Assembly (NCBI GenBank): GCA_963978545.1
Contig: OZ021725.1
Location: 11,361,197 to 11,425,196, forward strand
Source of the DNA: Linyphia triangularis
Lineage: Eukaryota; Arthropoda; Arachnida; Araneae; Linyphiidae
Direction of reading: 5' to 3'
DNA: 64,000 nucleotides
Both the position numbers and the translations under genes were made by a program. Below the pieces are notes generated by a model. It did no database searches, was not told the DNA's origin, and worked only from the letters and a program-made list of their open reading frames with translations. The first letter of the stretch is position 1; the number at the start of each line of letters is the position of its first letter. Positions 58,980 to 64,000 of the stretch are shown in pieces.

Positions 58980-60380
58980 AATTTTATATGTAAAGTAAAT
59001 TTTTACGCTAACGCTTAAATTCTTTGCTATAGAAAGTTCAAGTATGTTATTTTTTTTCTCTTATATGTTACATTTTAAACACATGATATGAAATTTTTAC
59101 GTTATGCTTATCTTAGAAATTTTTGAGTATGTTACTTTTTCTTTTATTTAACATTAACCTAAGAGTTTAATTGTATATGAGAAGTAAATTGTCACGTTAA
59201 AGTTTAAAGACATGATATTTATATATGAAGTAAATTTTCGTGTAAAGGTTAAAATTCTTTATCTTTGAAATTTTTATTCTGTTAAATTTCCCATTATTTA
59301 ACATTAACCTAAGAAAATAATTGTGTATGAAATTTTCGCGTATTGTTTAAATTGTTGTCGAAGAAAGTTTAAGTATGTTATTTTTTTTCTTCTCTAATTT
59401 AGCATTATTCTTACACATTTTAAAGATAAAAATGTTATGTGTGAAATAAATTTTCGCGTATTGTTTCAATTCCTTACCTTATAAATTTTTAATATTTCTT
59501 TTTCTCTAATTTAGCGTTATTCTTACACATTTGAAAGACATAATTTTTATATGTGAGGTAAATTTTCGCGTATTATTTGAATTCTTTGCCTTATAAATTT
59601 TTAGAGTTTCTTTTTTTTATCTTATTTATCGTTGATATAAGAGTATGATAGTACATGTAAAGTTAATTTTAACGTTCAATTTTAAATTCTTTGCCTTGTA
59701 AATTTTTAGTGTTTCTTTTTTCTAAAAGTTAGTTATCATTATACATTTTAAAGACATGAACGGCAATGTTTGAATTCTTTGTCGTAGAAATTATAGGTAT
59801 GTTATACTTTCATCCTACATTTCAAATTTAAAGTCGTGATTTTTATATGTGAAGAACATTTTTTACGTTAATGTCAAAGTTATTTGTCGTACAAAGTTTA
59901 AGTGTGTTACTTTTTTTCTTTTATTTAGCGATATTTCTACATATTTTAATATCGGGATTTTTATGTGTAAAGTAAAATTTTACGTTAATGTTAAAGTTAT
60001 TTGTCGTAGAAAGTTTAAGTACGTTACTTTTCTCTTGCATGTTATATTTTAAAGTCGTGATTTTTATACATGAAGGGAATTTTCGCGTAAAGGTTAAATA
60101 TTTATCTTAGAAATTTTAAGTAAGCTACTTTTTTCTCTTATTTAGCAATATTTTTACACATTTTAAAGTGATTTTTATGTGTAAAGTAAGTTTTTTTTCG
60201 TTAATTTTAAAGTTATTTGTCGTAAAGAGTTTAAGTATGTTACTTTTTTCTCTTATTTAGTGATATTCGTACACATTTTAAAGACATGATATTTATTCGT
60301 AAAGTAAATTTTCATGTTCACTTTTGAATTCTTAGTTGTAAGATGTTCAAGTATGTTACTTTTTCTCTCTTATTTAAACA
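58980..60380 (-). repeat. degenerate ~114-bp tandem array, right arm
   Basis: Mirror copy of 49740-51140. Confidence 0.8.
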
Positions 60381-61620
60381 TTAGAGTATCCAAAATCAGT
60401 TATCACATATCTATTCAGCATTAGCAGCTAGTTCTGTGTTGCCATTCATCAATTTAAGTAAGTATCATTGTACAATAAAAACTATCTTGATTAATATAAC
60501 TAACATAGACATATTAATTTCTAACAAGTTTAATGGTAATATAAATTTTAACATAGACAGTAAGTAGCTAAGATATATAATATCGCTCGCATAGTACAGT
60601 ATAGCTTTAAATTACAACCGGTTGTAACAAATAGAATCAATTTCAAAATATTTGAAGGTTGATATATCGAAAAGTTGCGTATTTCCATCTCTTTGAAAAC
60701 ATTGTTCTGACTAAAATGAAATGTTTTTCCTAAACCATTCTGAAAGAAGAAGAAAAAAAATATAAATTCTTCAATAAAATATGGATAATACATTTAAAAT
60801 TTACAAAATTGAGAATAATACTTACATAAATAAAAAAAAAAATCGTCATTTTTCTATTCAAAGTGATAAATATTTCGTTTTTTGGAAATGAATATTACTA
60901 ATATTGTATTGCAAACTCACGTGTGAACACACTACAACTACTAATTCCTTCAACAGGGTCAGACTAACTCAACCTAAAAATAATTGTAAAATCATTGCTT
61001 TAACTTCCATAATGGGTTTCAGTTGCTGAATATTGAAAATTAATTCTAGTCTAAGTTCTTTTGTTGTGTATTCAATCCCTCAAAAACTATGACAATAAAA
61101 TAAAAAAACTTTTTAATGAAATGTTAAGCTCTGTAAAAGAAATTTTCACGTTAAGATATCAAAGTTTAAATTTTTTTTTTCTCATAAATTTTAATTTATA
61201 TTTACATTTCATACTGTTATTGAGAAAATAATGAGACTTTATGTGTCTAACATTGATTAAACCTGATTCCTTAAAAGTGTCTTGCGATTATATCTCTCAA
61301 CATTAGTTTAAATGTGTTAAGCACTTATAGAAAAAAAAAAATCCACTCAATCCGAAACTTTACGCATTTGTGTTAGTATATTATCTTTGCATGTATTTGA
61401 AGTTTTTAATGGTTAAGCATGAAAAGTTATAAACTATGTAATTTATATTCCTTCCTACCACTAGATGGCGCCGCAATTACATTAAACTTAGTAGAAAACT
61501 GTCTTACTAAACTGTATAGTCAATGAGAAGAGCATTTGAAATCACGTGACATATTCTAACCAATCAGAAGTGAGCTTTTATTTCAACCAATCAAAGGAGA
61601 CTTAGCTATATATCAGGATA

Positions 61621-62383
61621 CAAGATGTTGCCATTCCTTAAACTTTGATATAAAGCAAATCGTGACGTCATCCCCACTACATTAACACTGTGACGTCACT
61701 GGTAAAACAGCCTATCACTCTAAGTTATTCACTTAAAAGTAGCCCTAAAACAACTCAACTCCATCCCGCCTAAAACTTAGCATATTTCTATTGCTGCCAT
61801 CGTCTTAAAGGTAAGTTTTGTAAAATCATGAATGACGTCATACCCACTGTGACGTCACTAGTAAAAAATACCTATAACTCTAACTTATTCACTTAGAAGC
61901 AGCCCTAGAACAATTCAACTCCGCCTTAAAGGTAAATCAAAACTAAAAAGTGTTGCCACCGCTCAAAACTTTTAACGTTAAGCAAGTTATGACGTCATAC
62001 CTACTGTGACGTCACGCAATAAAAACCTATCACTCTAACTTATTCATTTACAAGCAGTCCTAGAACAACTCAACTCCATCTTAAAGGTAAATCGGAACTA
62101 AAAAGTGTTGCCATCGCTCTAAACTTTGATATAAAACACATTATGACGTCATACCCACTGTGACGTCATACACAAACAGCTTATAACGAAACCGAAACTA
62201 AAACAGCAGCAGGAGGGAAACAACTCCACTCCACTTCCGGTCACGTGACTTCCGGTGACGTCATATCCGACCACGCCCCTTCCGGTGACGTCATATCCGG
62301 TCACGCCCCCTTCCGGTGACGTCATCGTCCCCCGTCCTTCTGCGCGCTGCGCCATGGCTTCGGAGCCCCACTTTCTAACTACT
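61621..62383 (-). repeat. terminal promoter-like repeat, right end of the palindromic element
   Basis: Mirror copy of 47738-48500, including the 68-codon frame at 62149-62355. Confidence 0.9.
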
Positions 62384-62389
62384 TAGGGG
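62384..62389. repeat. right target-site duplication of the palindromic element (TAGGGG)
   Basis: Equals 47732-47737. Beyond it the flank (CGCTATCAGG) is unrelated to the left flank. Confidence 0.92.
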
Positions 62390-62756
62390 CGCTATCAGGC
62401 GATAGTGTTCTGAAACAAAATGATAGACTGGAACTATTAATAATAGATTTTAAAATTAAATGGAAACACCTATAAAAATTTATTTCTAAAAAAATTAATA
62501 GAGTTAAAGAAATAATTAATTCACATTGCAGAAAAAATAATTCGAAAAGATCCGTGCAATAGCAAATTCAGTGGCGTGATTTTAAAGTTATAGTATAACC
62601 AGTATAGAGAGAAAAATGACAGGTACCAGAAATCATTTGGTGGCGAAATTTTGAAGTAGTGTTGACGTTAACTTTTACCCTCCACTAATGTAGAAGTAAT
62701 CTTATAAATAGCCTCTGTCCGTGTGTCTGAAGTCATTGACGTTGCCACGTTAGCCT
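62390..62756. other. non-coding flank
   Basis: No gene recognised; upstream part of the Tc1-like relic may start within it. Confidence 0.45.
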
Positions 62757-62979
62757 ACACAATTACCAGATTTCAATCCAGATGGTAATTTGTGGAATGA
62801 GATCTAATGAGACATCAGGCAGCTAGATTACAGTACCATCAAATCTTAAGGAATTAGAGAATGCAGTCCATTGGATATGATCTTAAATGCTTTATTCCAC
62901 CAACCAACATCTCACAGAACCCATGTCAAGAAGAATTCATGGAGTATTAAGAGCAAAAGATAGACCAATATTGCATTGA
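62757..62979 (+). pseudogene. Tc1/mariner transposase relic (C-terminal part)
   Basis: PDFNP followed by GNLWNEI, two stops, then DIRQLD resembles the last catalytic region of Tc1 transposases (PDFNPIENLW pattern). After frame changes, EPMSRRIHGVLRAKD with a stop at 62977-62979 matches the typical Tc1 C-terminus. Only the end of the gene remains, with stops and indels. Confidence 0.75.
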
Positions 62980-63185
62980 AGGAGTGGTTGTGATGACATC
63001 AACTCTGAACTATTTGATAAATATCTTGTGTTTTAAATTATACATGTTTTGCTTTCCGCGAGTGGCATCACTTGGAATTTTGGTCGATTTCTTTTCTGTC
63101 AGTCATGATGAAAGGTTGATAAATAAATTGTTTTAAGATATTTAGGAGAATGGAGAACTGGTTAAGTTCTTGCAAATCTCATAAC

Positions 63186-63214
63186 AGTGGTCATAATAAT
63201 TTGACCACTCAGTG
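63186..63214 (+). repeat. 3' terminal repeat of the Tc1-like relic
   Basis: GTGGTCATAATAATTTGACC followed by ACTCAGTG and TA has the look of a Tc1 end next to its TA target. The 5' end was not found. Confidence 0.45.
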
Positions 63215-63542
63215 TATAGATACGAGTATCAATTTTAAACGGCGTATTTAATTCTACATGTCAACACAGTAAACAATGTCACGTGTTTAGCGGCTTCCAA
63301 GAAAGGAACGGATTAACAAATGCCACACACCCGTTCTCTCAACTATCCGAAATAAAGTAGAGTATTCTTTTATATGATTTTAGTTAAATGCGGCCTGGCG
63401 TAAAACTAAAATCGTTTATGTCCCAGTACGCCCCTGATCTAGGTATTTCTGTAGAACACGTTAAGGTATTCGATTTGACAGCAAATTAAAGATATTCAGA
63501 TATTGCATAACAAATAGTTAAAACATTACTAGTTAAATATAC

Positions 63543-64000
63543 TGTTGCGTTATATGGGTTCGAAAGATTTGACGCCAAAGCAGATCAAAACTTGCAGAAA
63601 TTTATTCCAAAATAACTCTTCACAGTTCTCTTACAGCTCCAGAACTTCTCGTTCTAGTAGACACAGAACAGCTCTTTTCACCTCAATAGAGCACAAAACA
63701 GCAGTTAAAAACTTGACAACAACTGCTAAATCACCGCAAAAGACAATGCAATACAGTTCGCTCAGTATCTCCAGTCAACTAATTCAGTGACTCAAAATCC
63801 AAGAACTACTCAAGTCAGGAATACAGCTCTCACAATGAACGTTGAAAGACAACTAACTACTAACCAACTCAGGCCGCGCTTATATAGGAGTGGTGAATAT
63901 ACGTGAACCTTCCAGAGATAGACATTTGGAGAACTTTCCAGATTATAGTCGAAAAGTCCTATATACATGTACATGGGATACATGTACTGAAAATGGCGAC
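63543..64000 (-). repeat. partial LTR, minus strand, cut by the window edge
   Basis: Read on the minus strand it has a TATA box (CCTATATAAGC, near 63880), a transcribed region, a poly(A) signal (GGAATAAAT, near 63602) and an end ...AACGCAACA at 63543. This is a normal U3-R-U5 order. The 81-codon open frame on the plus strand (63545-63790) is probably incidental. The LTR start lies beyond 64000. Confidence 0.5.

Larger units (their letters stand above)
47738..62383. mobile_element. giant palindromic Polinton-derived element, 14,646 bp
   Basis: The two 7,292-bp arms (47738-55029 and 55092-62383) are reverse complements with almost no differences. Those I found are one substitution (54989 versus 55132) and two homopolymer length changes (T10 at 48780-48789 versus A11 at 61331-61341; T8 at 54770-54777 versus A7 at 55344-55350). 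The ends, AGTAGTTAG...CTAACTACT, and the terminal CRE/Ets repeat are homologous to the Polinton at 5059. A 6-bp duplication, TAGGGG, flanks it. Each arm holds a terminal promoter-like repeat, a 114-bp degenerate array, a polB promoter relic and a late-gene relic. No intact gene is present, so movement would need proteins in trans. The remaining arm sequence (about 48500-49740 and 51230-53530, and mirrors) is AT-rich with nothing recognised. Confidence 0.93.

Noticed and set aside
47738..62383. Palindrome as a simple missing-adapter long-read artefact
   Set aside because: Such artefacts mirror the flanks as well; here the mirror stops exactly at the element ends and a 6-bp duplication follows. 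Read-level proof is still lacking.
44156..63436. A single huge hAT element bounded by CAGGGGCGTACTGGGA and its inverse
   Set aside because: The 8-bp flanks do not match (GAAATATC versus ATCTAGGT) and the interval includes independent elements; treated as two unrelated remnants.

Overview
The window is eukaryotic and looks like invertebrate, most likely arthropod and plausibly chelicerate (spider-like), nuclear DNA. It is AT-rich, with spliced genes, a long C2H2 zinc-finger array, two Ty3/gypsy retroelements, tRNA-derived SINEs, hAT, Tc1 and Helitron elements, and two Polinton/Maverick-type elements. The taxon is inferred from the style of the retroelement and zinc-finger proteins and was not tested. 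I found no bacterial gene structure, CRISPR array or rRNA.

Layout. 1-2109: decayed plus-strand Ty3/gypsy pol with a candidate 3' LTR. 2110-4833: non-coding sequence with old repeats. 4834-5058 and 20017-22519: two halves of one minus-strand Ty3/gypsy element, split inside RNase H by a complete 14,958-bp Polinton (5059-20016) flanked by the 6-bp duplication ATGGCA. The Polinton carries a dense minus-strand late cluster: integrase, penton-like minor capsid protein, small basic virion protein, double-jelly-roll major capsid protein, adenain-like protease, packaging ATPase (frame broken) and two uncharacterised proteins. A spliced plus-strand protein-primed DNA polymerase B with four N-terminal C2H2 fingers is transcribed divergently.

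22520-36736: mostly gene-poor repeats. It holds a 165/210-bp tandem array, a ~480-bp tandem duplication, a hAT MITE with a perfect 8-bp duplication, and a decayed minus-strand terminal exon of an unknown gene interrupted by another terminal-inverted-repeat element. 36737-42934: a C2H2 array gene with 23 finger units of 84 bp. Its tail carries a nonsense codon and was split by a Helitron (38729-40056, exactly between A and T) and then by a hAT-type element (40212-42524). 43793-45780: two inverted SINE copies with exact 13- and 12-bp duplications, and a 666-bp foldback.

47738-62383: the most unusual object. It is a 14,646-bp almost perfect palindrome (7,292-bp arms, 62-nt loop) with Polinton-type ends and its own 6-bp duplication TAGGGG. 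Each arm keeps, in the same order as the intact Polinton read from right to left, the terminal promoter-like repeat, a relic of the polB promoter, and a relic of the left-most late gene. The centre lies where the left terminus of an ancestral Polinton would be. It therefore looks like a head-to-head dimer of an internally deleted Polinton that was integrated as a unit. 62384-64000 carries a Tc1/mariner relic and part of a minus-strand LTR cut by the window edge.
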